From Spirometra erinaceieuropaei (taxonomy: Eukaryota > Platyhelminthes > Cestoda > Diphyllobothriidea > Diphyllobothriidae), in the NCBI GenBank assembly GCA_902702965.1, contig CACRXP010000189.1:728800-792799 (forward strand): DNA of 64,000 nt, in the 5' to 3' direction. Below, one piece after another: positions 23,957-33,918 of this stretch; positions within the stretch are counted from its first letter, which is position 1; the number at the start of each line of letters is the position of its first letter. A program made the position numbers and the translations under genes. A model generated the notes under the pieces. The model made no database searches. It had not been told where the DNA came from and saw only the letters and a program-made list of their open reading frames with translations.

Positions 23957-24978
23957 ATAAACTTCTTGTCCCAGTGATCGCATCTTCATCTTCTAAAACA
24001 GGTCTCCCCACACAACCTTGTCCGCCCCTCAGTCAACCCCATAAGCCACTCCACGCAGCGGCAAAAGCCAAATAATTATTTGAACAACACAGGGCGTCCA
24101 ATTAATACCCAGTCCCAAGGTCACGCGTCTCATGCCGCATCAATCTAAACACCCTGATGGATTGCTTGAAGGCATAAAACAGTTCGAACCAAAAGGTTTA
24201 CGTAGGCGGCTTTGGCGGAGTTAATAAATAGGCCGAAAAGTTGGTTTGAGACAATATACGGCGTAGCGGACTCATCGCCTATCAGGAACGGTCTGTTAAA
24301 ACCTCGCCCATAACCCGATCGGTGAATGTATTTCCAACATCGAAAAAATTTCAGATCGCAACCGATAGAATAACGGGTTCTCAACTCATGCATCAATCAA
24401 AACATCCAATAAGATGTCGTGTGCGAAAATCCCCAAGAAAAAGTGAAAAGACGACAGTCAATCCAAACGGAATTTCAGCTCATAGAAAGAAAAAACAAAC
24501 GAGCATTTGTTTTTTTAGGTTCTCCTGAAATGTTTGTTCCTTTTCACATTTACTGCACGCCTGACTGGGGAATGGGGAACCAGCATTTAAAATTTACATA
24601 AAAAAGCTTGTTTTCTTTTGCAAGGAACTTACTTAACGCGAAGAAATGCAATCACAGGACGACAACTAAGGCAAATGGGGATGGGGGTGATGGCTGCCTA
24701 TGTCTAAACGCCGCCCCTTTGACGAGACTGTGTCAACGACTACAGGGATGATCCCTATGCGGACGATGAGCACGAAAGCCGACTAACGACCCTCCATACC
24801 CTCTACCGTTAAGATGAACCCGCATACACTAACAGCGTGTTAACATGACTGGCCCCCCGCCACCCCTCTATGAATATTGCGAGACGGGGTACAATAATCA
24901 CCTCAGATAATAGAAGCTTTTATGCTTTTGAAACGTCAGGACAATGCAATAATAACCCTCGAGGTTGTTTTTTCTTCA

Positions 24979-25131
24979 CAAGTGTGGATCACTTGAGATT
25001 CGAACCCGGGATCTTTGGTCATGGAGTTGAACGCTCTACCATTGAGCCACGGGCCCGTTGTCCTGTCGGTTGTGAGCGTTCAACTCCATGACCAAAGATC
25101 CCGGGTTCGAATCTCAAGTGATCCACACTTG
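24979..25131. repeat. Perfect 58-bp inverted repeat of SINE B heads
   Basis: 24979-25036 and 25074-25131 are exact reverse complements over 58 bases, with a 37-base spacer. The arms contain the B box (GGTTCGAATCTC) of SINE B. The spacer contains the A-box end of the minus copy. The plus copy continues to about 25345 through GGGTATGACTGGCTGATGAC and CTTGTCTTTGTCGGTACC. Confidence 0.9.
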
Positions 25132-25345
25132 GGGTTGGGTATGACTGGCTGATGACGGCTAATAAGCCAGAAATGGCCATTCCGGTCTCCCTTGTCTTTG
25201 TCGGTACCATCTCATCTATATCTACTACTAGTCGCTGTGCGACTGCCTGCGAGGGTTTAAGTATGAGCCCCAAGGCACAACGGAACGAGCATGTTCCGTA
25301 ACCTGATCGGTGAGCGCCCACTATCATAATATATAGATATATTTG
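25057..25345 (+). repeat. tRNA-derived SINE, family B, long copy
   Basis: The head (GAGCGTTCAACTCC.. GGGTTCGAATCTC) is followed by the family body GGGTATGACTGGCTGATGAC, GGCCATTCCGGTCTCCCTTG, TCTTTGTCGGTACC. It then has the second body part TAGTCGCTGTGCGACTGCCT, GAGCCCCAAGGCACAACGG and TGATCGGTGAGCGCC. This is one of the most complete copies and defines the consensus order. Confidence 0.75.
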
Positions 25346-26702
25346 GGGGACAAAGTCGAATAAGACGCGTGGGAATGTCCGATCGGAATATTCAACAAAT
25401 AAAATCAGGACGCTTACCATCGGGACTCCAACCGGCCTTTTTTAGCTTGTCGTTTATGGTCCGCGCGTGGTCCGGAGAGTAGGATGTAGGTTTGGCTGAT
25501 ACCAACGTATCTCCGATACTAAATTTGCCAAATAATCGCCATATTACCATTAGGTAGGCAGTAGAAAAAAATAAAGAACAAGTCTTTCAAAAACTCGGAG
25601 GTTACTCAGTTATTTTAGACTTGCCAATGCCAACCCTGCTGTCATACGAAACGAATGCGACAAACAGGAGTCGCACCCCGACAGAGGAGGGGAAATAGTC
25701 AGTGGACTTAGTCTGGGACTCGACTGTCGATTGACTTAAGACTGCGTCCTAGTACCGCAATGGGTGGACCGCTGGGGACAAAAACTAGAGTGATATCGTT
25801 ACCAGTCGGTTATTCGGAAGTAGGATGATGGATCTGTACTGCGGTTGCAGACCATCATAAAGCGTACTGGCATGCGCATATCAGTAATGTTTGCGCCGGA
25901 GCACTAGGTCTGGGTGAGTGCCTAGTTTGCGCATGCAGTAGATGCTGCAGCTTTCTATGATTTTAGTCCATTATCAGATTACCAAGCAGGTGCTTGAGAG
26001 AGATCGCAGCATGTTTTAGATTGCAAAAGATAACATATACGTACATTTTGCTGGTGAAATGCGAAGAATAATAAAATTGTACAAACGGAATGCATCCACT
26101 GGCTTAAAGTGGCACAAAGCAAGCAGCCATATTGTTCTGTGGGTCGCTGAGTGCTTTCAGCACTGAAGTCTGACTTTCGGTGACATTGATGACAAAAGTA
26201 ACGATTTCAGGTCCCTCCTTACATCGTGCGCGGAAGCAGTAGACGGATTGTTTTAACAGCTCCCTTCTCTAGGTTAAATTGGCTTGGAGGGTCGAGAACG
26301 TTTACTTATAATCCAAGGTTTGATAACCCTTTGGAAGTGCGTTGTGAGTCCGTAGAAACAACAGCAAAGCACGGGTCTGGACTGGATACGATTATCGCGC
26401 TAGAAAGGTTGGGGGCGTGGGGATGAGATGGTTGCTTGTATGCGAATACGGTGTACTGCACAGCGAGTGAATATGATTGGCTGCCTTCCGATTGCGTAAT
26501 GTGTCCTATTTTGCCTACATGCAAATCCTTCACTCATCTGTGAAGAGATCCGTCCGCAAATAACGAGCAAATGGGTGCTCGTAAAATGTCCGAATTGGCG
26601 GATCAGACCTCTGCTTTTTGCCCTAATTTGTAAGGTCGCAGTCCGCCTTATCGATGTGATGAAAGGTGACAAAATAGGTGGAGAACGCGACACAGAAGAC
26701 TA
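25346..26702. other. Intron, nothing recognised
   Basis: No repeat family listed here and no defensible exon were seen in this stretch of the large intron between 31578 and 19520. Confidence 0.4.
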
Positions 26703-26975
26703 TAGTAGATGCACCATGTCATGAAATGCCTACCGAAATTCTGAAATGTATCTTCGATTAAAGAAGACTGCCAAAGTAGGGCCGTAAAACTAAGTAAATC
26801 ACAGCGTAATCACAAGATATTTTAGCCATGGCAGAGTTCCGGCTTTTGCGCGAGCTTGTAAAAACTAGATTCTGTAAAAATGACTTCTTAAGCAGCATGA
26901 GTTTTTCCAATTGATTTTCGATGTATTTACAACTCAAGTATAGTTTTGAGAAAACATACGCAAAAAGGTAAGCTT
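26703..26975. mobile_element. Truncated foldback element
   Basis: Begins with tagtagatgcaccatgtcat, the diverged family terminus, followed by gaaatgcctaccgaaattct and the arm words gtaaaactaagtaaatcaca and ttgattttcgatg. The inner centre and second arm are missing. Confidence 0.6.
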
Positions 26976-28734
26976 CAATCCAAAAAGTTGCTAACGACTT
27001 TGCTTAGAGAAGTTGGCATGCGTTCTTGGCCTTACATGCAGTGCGTAGCAGATGTTATTTTGTTTTCAAACACTCCTGCGCATCTTTATATTCTTCGTAA
27101 CATGAAAGCTAAGATTTCGGAAGAGAGCAAGCCACTATTTATGTATTATTTGAAAATATACAACGGCATTTGCACGCCTGACGCAAATTACCATTAGGTG
27201 GGGGAAGTGAATGTAGGAAAAGATAAGGGGATTTGACGACAATCGGATAATCAGTTTATGCGACCGTTTGTGTCAAGTGATAGTTGTTTTATGTTGCTGA
27301 CTAGGGAAATATGAATCCCATGATAACTTAACAAAAAATTCATTATAGTTGCCTTGTGAGTATAGCAAATTAGAAATTCACAGGCCGCCAGACGGCTCCA
27401 GGTAACTCGATACAACTGTTATCTTTATTTGACTTTAAAAATAATGCCTACTTATAACAAGTACGTACTATAATAAACTGATTGTTTATGTGTGCCTGCA
27501 TCGTGCATAGCTATCGCCAAATTACACCGAATTTCCAATTTGAATGATTTATTTCGCAGCAGTAATCTTAAAGCAACTATTAACACCGGAAGGATTGCGT
27601 ATGCTCGCAGGAGTCTCAAACCGTAGAAGCATACTTTGGGGAATAGGAAGCCCTAATTTTTCGTGTAGGAAACAACTAGATGGATAGAGAGAGGGTGCGG
27701 AGAAGTAGGAAACAGTTTCGTGCCTAATACCCATCATCCACACAGCCCAATATAGATAATCCTCATTTGTGCCCTGACCGAATTTAAATTACTCGAAGAT
27801 CTTCACTAACCTGAGTGGAGATATTCGAAGGAAGGTTTCATTTTCCTTACCGCTGTGCGGTTTTGGAATGAGTGTCTCTTTGCACACCCATGATGTCACA
27901 TTCCGCTAAAATGACAAAAGAAACTTTACTTGCAGTGTGATAACGTAAATATTTTCACGAAATACCCGAATGAACACGCAGAAATGAAGGGAAAAAGGTT
28001 CCTTTGGCAACAGAAATCCAGCAATTGCCTACAAATCTTCCTTTTCATGGCAAAAGAATGTTTAAAGCTTCATAGGCGGGTGCTTATGAGATTTCTACAT
28101 TTGGACGGCATTAGGCTTAATCGAAAGACGATATGCTGTATAGAAAATAATCCAATCCAGGAAGGGGAGCTAAATTAATGGACGATTTTTTGTTTCACAC
28201 TTTTTATCAGCCTCATCTGAGCCAAAACAGCCTTCTCATGGGCGCGATCACTATCTTTTATTATGACCCGAACATATTCTTTAGATTTTTAACCATCATT
28301 TCGAACAAATCTCGCGACATCCACAAAAGGAATGTTTGGAAGGTCATGCACTTTAGAAAACTTCAGTTAACTCCTACCTATGGTATTAGGACGATGAGCT
28401 CGATGGGCTTAAATTCGGCAGCGCCTCGTTAAAGAGCTTTATTAATTTATTCCGATCTTTTTACTTTTCAACTGGAACGTCGAAAAACAAGATCACACCA
28501 TGCTTCAACGCGCATTTTTGACGTTTCTTTGAGACCTAAAGGCTGATTAACTGATAAAAAAAGGTGCGACACATCAAGCCTTCGATCCTGACAAATACAC
28601 CATCCAAGGAATCGTGCGATTACGGGTCCCGGGCGGCCGGAGTATCCGCACACGCAACCTCGAGGGCAGCCAATCGACGGCACCAACAAACTCCCCAACT
28701 ACGCAGTCAGCTTACCATGATGACATTAGCTGAC
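26976..28734. other. AT-rich intron with three chance-like frames
   Basis: Plus-strand frames at 26946-27197, 27930-28178 and 28178-28432 (82 to 84 codons) have no family similarity, no shared repeat and ordinary AT-rich composition. The last two touch at 28178. I treat them as non-coding. Confidence 0.45.
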
Positions 28735-29000
28735 TCTCACACGACAGCAGTTCGACCGTCGTTGCCGACAATTTCCACTGCAGTGTGAGAGCGGGGATGG
28801 CAACCTGTGCGTGAATTAGTTTGTGGTGACAGCAGACTTGTACAGCACCCACTGCACTTCTTGTTCCTCCTGAAGACCGGAGGTGGGAGAGAACGCAGGT
28901 AGGAGGCACGGCGAAAACCCGCACCTAGGCGTATCACCACACCTCCTGGCCTGCAGTACACACTGAACAGGATTTTAAACAACACGACAAAAGTGGGGCT
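28735..29000 (-). repeat. Dispersed repeat C, copy 3 (inverted)
   Basis: On the minus strand it has GGAGGTGTGGTGATACGCCT, then an AGGTGCGGGTTTTCGCCGTG region and GTCGTTGCCGACAATTTCC at the far end in reversed order. It matches repeat C at 12868 and 23130. Confidence 0.65.
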
Positions 29001-29517
29001 GCCCAGACACCAGTTGGCGCGACTTGAGCCTACACCTTGGCAGACCACCAGACCCCAATGTTGACGTTTCTTATGGGTGCACATTCCCACTAACGCCTGC
29101 CAGACTCCGATCTAGTCTCCACGTTGGTCCAGCACATCTACCGCGTGGCCTGTTGGAGGGGTATCTTATGCGAAACTTATTCATTCACTCCGCATCACTC
29201 GAGCGAACGGATGCGATCGCAGGCCCAGATTCAGCCGCGCGTTGGAGGTCTGACCGCCACCAGGCTTTCGTTCAAAATACGAGACTCCTGCAGATGTCTT
29301 TTCGACTCTCCTCAAAAACGGGACTGGGGCGTGATTATTGAGGCGCTCTGAGTACGCTCGCCTTCAAGTATGAAGTTTAAAGACGAAATTTGCTACCAAA
29401 TGCCATACATATGATACATACTTATAAACATGTATTCAGAATAATAGAGAATACGCGCGGCCCGGCTAATTGAGCATAAGAAGACGGAAGGGCGATCGCT
29501 GAGATCAATTGTTTACT

Positions 29518-29562
29518 TATCCTACGTTTCGAGCTCTCGCGCGAGCCCATCATCAAGGAACG
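29518..29562 (-). ncRNA. Hammerhead-like motif of a second PLE family, C3 mutated
   Basis: The minus strand reads TTGATGA (C3 changed to T), the same extra T, stem II GGGCTC-GCGCGA-GAGCTC (one wobble), then GAAACGTA. C3 pairs with the catalytic G8 in the hammerhead fold, so this copy should be inactive. It lies just beyond a PLE C-terminal fragment on the same strand, the expected place. Confidence 0.5.
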
Positions 29563-29594
29563 AAAAAAACTATACAACTCATTGCATTTTTAGC

Positions 29595-29820
29595 TCACCT
29601 CTGCCGGGGATGACTTCCAGCTGCGCTGCTGATTTGTTCACGCACTGTGTGATGAACGATTGGCAAATCGATATGTCGAATGATCAAGTCCTTAGTTGAC
29701 TGCTACGCTCCCTGCAGCAAGCGCGCAACTCGATCGTCCGAGTGGCCCAATATTCTCACATACCCAGAGTCGAAAGTCTGAAAAGTCAAAGGCGTGCCCT
29801 GGCGACGAGGCGTGAGTGGC
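29595..29820 (-). pseudogene. Penelope-like element, C-terminal fragment
   Basis: The minus strand opens ATHASSPGHAFDFSDF, typical of the H-x-x-x-x-GH-x-F-x-F region after the GIY-YIG nuclease in PLE proteins. After GSVAVN it runs into a stop, then continues with decayed PLE-like sequence. No upstream nuclease core is preserved here. Confidence 0.6.
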
Positions 29821-30336
29821 TACCAAGGAGAGTTTATCCTTCCCTCCCAGAGCCGACCAGTGTTCGTGCAATTTCGTGCGAAACTATTTGCCGGTTTCAC
29901 TAACATAATTGGCTTGACCACAACTGCAGTCTATCTGGTAAATGAACCCCGATTTCTTACTGCTGGGAATCGGGTCCTTAGGGTGCATGAGTTGCTTGCG
30001 GATTGTTGCTTCAAGTCCGTGAGCGGCGCTAATCCCAAACTGACTGATCAGTTCAGTGAATTCTTCTTACACACCAGCTATGTACAGCCCTGCGAGCCAT
30101 CATTTTAATTGTCTCTTGGGTTTTCTTCCCCGGGTTACTCGTCTATACTTTTCGACAAAATCCTCAGGGCAGCTGTGCACTTTGGGGAGTTCCCGCAGGA
30201 ACTGGACCTCGGTCTTCTTGTCGGCTGGTTAGCTGCAATGGGTTTCTACACGCCGGTCAAGTGTTCTCATTCAGTTGTGTTTGCGTGTAAGGGGATGGCT
30301 GCTAACTTATGCATGAACCACCCTTATCTGCTTTGG

Positions 30337-30376
30337 CTCTGATAATGGGTTCTAGCAGGAATCCGAAACGTCAGGC
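30337..30376 (+). ncRNA. Hammerhead-like motif, G8 mutated
   Basis: The layout is TCT-CTGATAA-T-GGGTTC-TAGCAG-GAATCC-GAAACGTC-AGGC. The core has A in place of G8, the general acid of hammerhead catalysis, so it should be dead. It points away from the neighbouring PLE fragment at 30413-30648, as inverted PLE terminal repeats do. Confidence 0.55.
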
Positions 30377-30412
30377 TAATAAAGCTCTTGTCCGGCGATC
30401 GTGTCTTCTTCT

Positions 30413-30648
30413 TCAAGTACGAGAGGGATTTGTCGCCTTCCGGTAAACCCTTGTTTTCAGTTCCCCATCGCCTTTTCTGTGGAATAGTACGTCGAGAAAC
30501 GGCAACTGGCAATCTTTTTTTTCATCGTGAACCGAATATATGGAAAGATCGAGTTTAGATGTTGCGTGAATTTCCCAATCCTGTCCCGATTGATGATGCC
30601 AAATGTGCCATTTACATACCTTACCCACAATCGTGGTCGATAGTGGTC
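30413..30648 (-). pseudogene. Penelope-like element reverse-transcriptase fragment
   Basis: From 30648 the minus strand gives LWVRYVNGTFGIINRDRIGK and then the PLE-type block FPYIRFTMKKK. A frameshift at a run of A moves to the frame with CQLPFLDVLFHRKGDGELKT and YRKATNPSRT. PLE reverse transcriptases carry YVDDTF, and here the catalytic aspartates are replaced (YVNGTF). QLPFLDVL is the diagnostic PLE motif. It is a dead, truncated copy lying in an ELAPOR-like intron. Confidence 0.85.
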
Positions 30649-30656
30649 AAAAACCA

Positions 30657-30730
30657 GTGCAATTATTTACCGTACTAACAACACAGGCATTAGCTAATAC
30701 TTATATTATTGATACGGTAAATAATTGCAC
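30657..30730. repeat. 18-bp perfect hairpin
   Basis: gtgcaattatttaccgta (30657-30674) is exactly inverted at 30713-30730, with a 38-base loop. It starts nine bases beyond the PLE fragment. Confidence 0.9.
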
Positions 30731-31066
30731 AATCCTATACTACTGGCGGCCTGTTAGTGGTTTATAAACATCCCGCGGTTATTCCGCACTAGCTGATGGA
30801 TTTCAGCTCAAATATTCATATCAAAATTTGGTGCGTGCCTGAAAAGGCCTGTTTCGAAAGATTTACTTCAAATTCGCGCATTAATTTTCTCGGAAATTAA
30901 ATAAGGCAAAAAGCGGTGCCTCAGCAATCAAGATGGATAACGGCGACCCCATCAGTGTGCCATTGACTTGTTCGTACATAACTCTATTGAAGGCAAAAAG
31001 GTTTCGAAGCAGTGCTTCAGGAGACCAACAAGGTGTTTTATATTGAGTTTTTGTATATAAAAGTAT

Positions 31067-31510
31067 GTGTCACGCTGCGGCAGAATATCGGCGAAACACG
31101 TGTCTGGGCTTTTAGCAAGTATCTATGTCGGGAGTACGGTATAATACCTTTACCATATGGAATTCATACTACTCGTAGTATTACTTGTTTGTAGAATGGG
31201 CATTACGTGGTTATTCCACAGTAGTTGATTGTCTTCGACTCAAATGTTCATTGAAATTTCGGTTCTGACCCTAAAAAGTCATGTCCCGGAGATTAAACTC
31301 CAAGTCCTGCACTGATTAATTTCTGAAATTATTCACCTGATTATTCTCTGGAGTTCATATACCAGAAACCGCTAGAGAACGCTGGGGGTCCCACTGAAGA
31401 GCCGAACCCCTCGCAGTTGTGTCACGCAGCGGCAGAATATCGGCGAAAACGTGTCTGAGCTTTTAGCAAGTATCTATGTCGGAAGTACGGTATAATACCT
31501 TTACCATAAA
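31067..31510. repeat. Direct repeat of about 92 bp within repeat D
   Basis: 31067-31160 and 31420-31510 are about 93 percent identical by eye (cggcagaatatcggcgaaa, agcaagtatctatgtcgg, agtacggtataataccttta). Between them lie the repeat D words gagttcatataccagaaac and ctgggggtcccactgaagag. The second copy ends 68 bases from the 31578-31707 exon. Confidence 0.75.
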
Positions 31511-31577
31511 AGTATGTGTATGCATGCAGAAATATAAATCAAATTAGCGGGATCTATGCTAGTAAACTCAAACTCAC

Positions 31578-31707
31578 GTAGGGGTTATCGTCATTGATGC
31601 AATGAACCCGATTGCGCATGTCGCCGGTATTCAAGTTAAACTTGAAGTTGTGAATGTACGCGTTTCCTTGCGAGGTGAATAGACGAGCGCCTTTCACACT
31701 AGTCTCA
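31578..31707 (-). CDS. ELAPOR1/2-like: ELAPOR-like exon, LFTSQG block
   Basis: The acceptor TTTTTTGCTTTTAATAG and donor CCCTAC|GTGAGT are both strong; phase is 2 in, 0 out, 130 bp. It encodes ETSVKGARLFTSQGNAYIHN then FKFNLNTGDMRNRVHCINDD. This aligns with human GGPSFTSKGLKYFHHFTLSL and the following MSVCTDN. The cysteine that follows LSL in the human protein is absent (FNLNT), while the later VHC cysteine is kept. Confidence 0.85.
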
Positions 31708-32369
31708 CTATTAAAAGCAAAAAATAAAAGGATAAATGATTGGCCAGTGACCACTGTTTTAGGAAGGAAAGGAGAATAAAGGGTGAGAACAGGCAAACCT
31801 AGGCATACTAACCCGCGAGCGCACACGAAAAGGATTTAAAGACACACAGAGACGGCTGTTTCGATCGGTGGGAAAAGGTGCTGACTTTGAGACTCGGCAC
31901 CCACATCTTTCGTCGCATCGGGACAAATGAGGAAGCTCACTTTGCCCTTCGCAGTGAAGCTGAGGGGCCCACCTACGCAGTCAGTTCACGCTTGATCATT
32001 ATAATTTACTCAGTTGTTTGACATGCCGGGCTGTTCCTGAATTCCCATAAAGGATGACTCATCCCATTAACGAGCAACACCAGGACAGGTAAGAGTGTGA
32101 AGTGTGGACTGGCAGGGGTTGACTTGAAATTGCCGGGCTCGGTACAACGGCACAAATTAGAATGGTTCAGCCGTTAAGGAAAGGTCTCCAGTCAATTATT
32201 AAAATAGCCAAATGCCAACTTGCTAAAGTCAGTTTTGGAAGTTGCGAAGTTGAACGTTTAAGGAGCTGGTGAGCTGTGAGCTACGAGGACTGACTTTTGC
32301 GGACATTGAAAGTCAACGTGAATACACACAGCCGGACAATTAACGATGGAGGGCAGTTAACCGGCTAGG

Positions 32370-33119
32370 TTGCTCTACGGAATATGCTGGCTTCGTTTTG
32401 CGTGGGAATCTAGTCGTGCGCTACGTCGGTATCTGCAGTTATCTAAGCCCGGGAAGACTAAAGAGTTTTCAAGCTGCATCCCTGATCAGGAGAGGGCACC
32501 CCTCGGGATTGATCGCTGTCAAGAAGTAGATAGTTTTAAATACCTCGGGGCGAGGCTGCTGTCTAATGGACAGAGTAAACATGGCATTCTCTCCCGAATT
32601 GATTCCGCCCACCAGGTTTTCTCAAGCCTACATAAACGTCTTTGCATCCGACGCAACCTCTCCATCGCCAATAAGGTTCGCTTGCATCATTCATCTGTCC
32701 GGTCTGTCCTTCTATTCGGTTGTGAATGCTGGGCTTTGCGCGTGGAGGACGAAGGAACACTGGAGGTATTTGATCACCACTGCTTGAGAACCATTCGTCC
32801 AGTGAATTTCACCGACTTCGTCTCAAATGAGACAGTCCGCGCTCGCTGCGACAACATCGCTAGGATAAATCAGGCCATCCAAGAAAGACGACTGAGGTGG
32901 TTCGGGTATGTTCTCCGTGGTCCACCTCAGGAGCTCAGTGTTACTGCCCTCGATCTGGCACCGTTACCCCACTGGTGGTGTCGAAGAGGAGGTCAGTTCA
33001 AAACCTGGCTGGATACAGTTCGTCAAGACATGGAGGTGTTTCTCGGATCTTCGGTACTCGTGACATCATCGAGGCTGGCTAGATCGGTCATGACCGCAGC
33101 CGTATCAAGTGTCAAGTAA
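32370..33119 (+). pseudogene. RTE-clade LINE, 3' end of ORF2
   Basis: A 249-codon open frame includes VDSFKYLGARLLSNGQSKHG, VRSVLLFGCECWALRVEDEG and RLRWFGYVLRGPPQELSVTA. This is the thumb and C-terminal region of RTE-type endonuclease-reverse transcriptases. The catalytic reverse-transcriptase core and the endonuclease are missing (5' truncation, usual for LINEs). The final residues lose the usual C-terminal sequence; TRDIIEAG is found in another frame at 33050-33082, so a deletion or frameshift is present. It lies antisense to the ELAPOR-like gene, and a short AT-rich tail follows the stop. Confidence 0.85.
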
Positions 33120-33666
33120 GTAAATAAATATCATTATATATACCTCCAAATTAAACAGATGCACTAAGCCTGGACTTCCACCAATTACTCAGTCAACTGT
33201 TGCATAAAGCCTATCTCCCCCTATCTGGTTTTGCCAACTAACTCGACAGGAAACATTGAAGGCTTGAAGTAATCGGGACCGGCAATCATCGCTACGGTCC
33301 ATGATGAGGGGGTAAGGAACGACATAGTTAATGGTGGAACCGGGTCTGATTCACTCTTACGGTTTGCATTGGTGACGTACGAACTAAGGAAAATAGCCAT
33401 ATAATGAGAGCTCTTCATATGGGAATCACAAATCTCTGAAGAATGATACACGAAATCACTAATCGAAACGCCAAACCTGAAAAAGGGCCCCTTCCAGTGC
33501 ATGCCTCTTGATTTTGTGACAGAAAATAAAGTTTTGTTTAGGATTAAAACGAATGTCTAGAGGCCCATACAGTTCTTTTGATTTGGTTGAGTAATTTCCC
33601 GTAAATTAATCCCCACCCCCGCACAATCTAGTGATTTAAAAAATGAAACAACTAGCAGTCACTCAC

Positions 33667-33918
33667 GTCATGAGGTTTTTTAACTTGTACGACTGGCCTT
33701 TGGGAGAAACAGGGTTTAAATCCGTCACACAGAAGGATGCGGAACCGGGTCGAGTGCCGGGAGGACAGGGCTTGCAGGCCTGTTCCACAGTCATGGCGGA
33801 AGTGGCATCGCTAATGACAATGGACCCGTTTGGACAGGGCGCACAGGCGGGGACCGTAAGATTTGTTGATGAGTTCCTCACCAGAGCGAAGAAAAAGCCC
33901 TGGCCGCAGGGCTTGCAC
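33667..33918 (-). CDS. ELAPOR1/2-like: ELAPOR-like exon, cysteine-rich repeats
   Basis: The acceptor GTGTCTCTGCATAG and donor CATGAC|GTGAGT are strong; phase 2 at both ends, 252 bp. The peptide has CKPCGQGFFFALVRNSSTNL, ACAPCPNGSI and CKPCPPGTRPGSASFC, three Cys-x2-Cys modules of the growth-factor-receptor-like cysteine region, as in human CTSCPAGYY..CHSCPTN..CVPCGPGTKN. NSS is a potential N-glycosylation site. Joined to the 37332 exon it reads GVDGLRCKPC. Confidence 0.9.

Larger units (their letters stand above)
23801..23994. repeat. Near-perfect 2 x 96-bp palindrome of a PLE terminal repeat
   Basis: The left arm 23801-23896 and right arm 23899-23994 are inverted copies with about two mismatches and a 2-base centre. 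Each arm holds the segment seen at the 3' ends of Penelope-like elements in this window (hammerhead-like motif, then GTCAGGCAAATAAACTTCTTGTCCC in part). Inverted terminal repeats are typical of Penelope elements, and this looks like two such ends joined with the coding part lost. Confidence 0.85.

Noticed and set aside
24631..24680. Short minus-strand exon ending at an ACTTAC (GTAAGT) site
   Set aside because: The only open reading is about 14 residues with no family match and a poor acceptor.
28178..28432. Two touching frames at 27930-28178 and 28178-28432 as a bicistronic gene
   Set aside because: Eukaryotic AT-rich intron context, no family similarity, no codon bias visible; overlap by one base is likely chance.
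31860..31985. Minus-strand cysteine-containing frame (RCDERCGCR) near the 31578 exon
   Set aside because: Related sequence near 43370-43400 suggests a dispersed repeat; no fitting splice sites.
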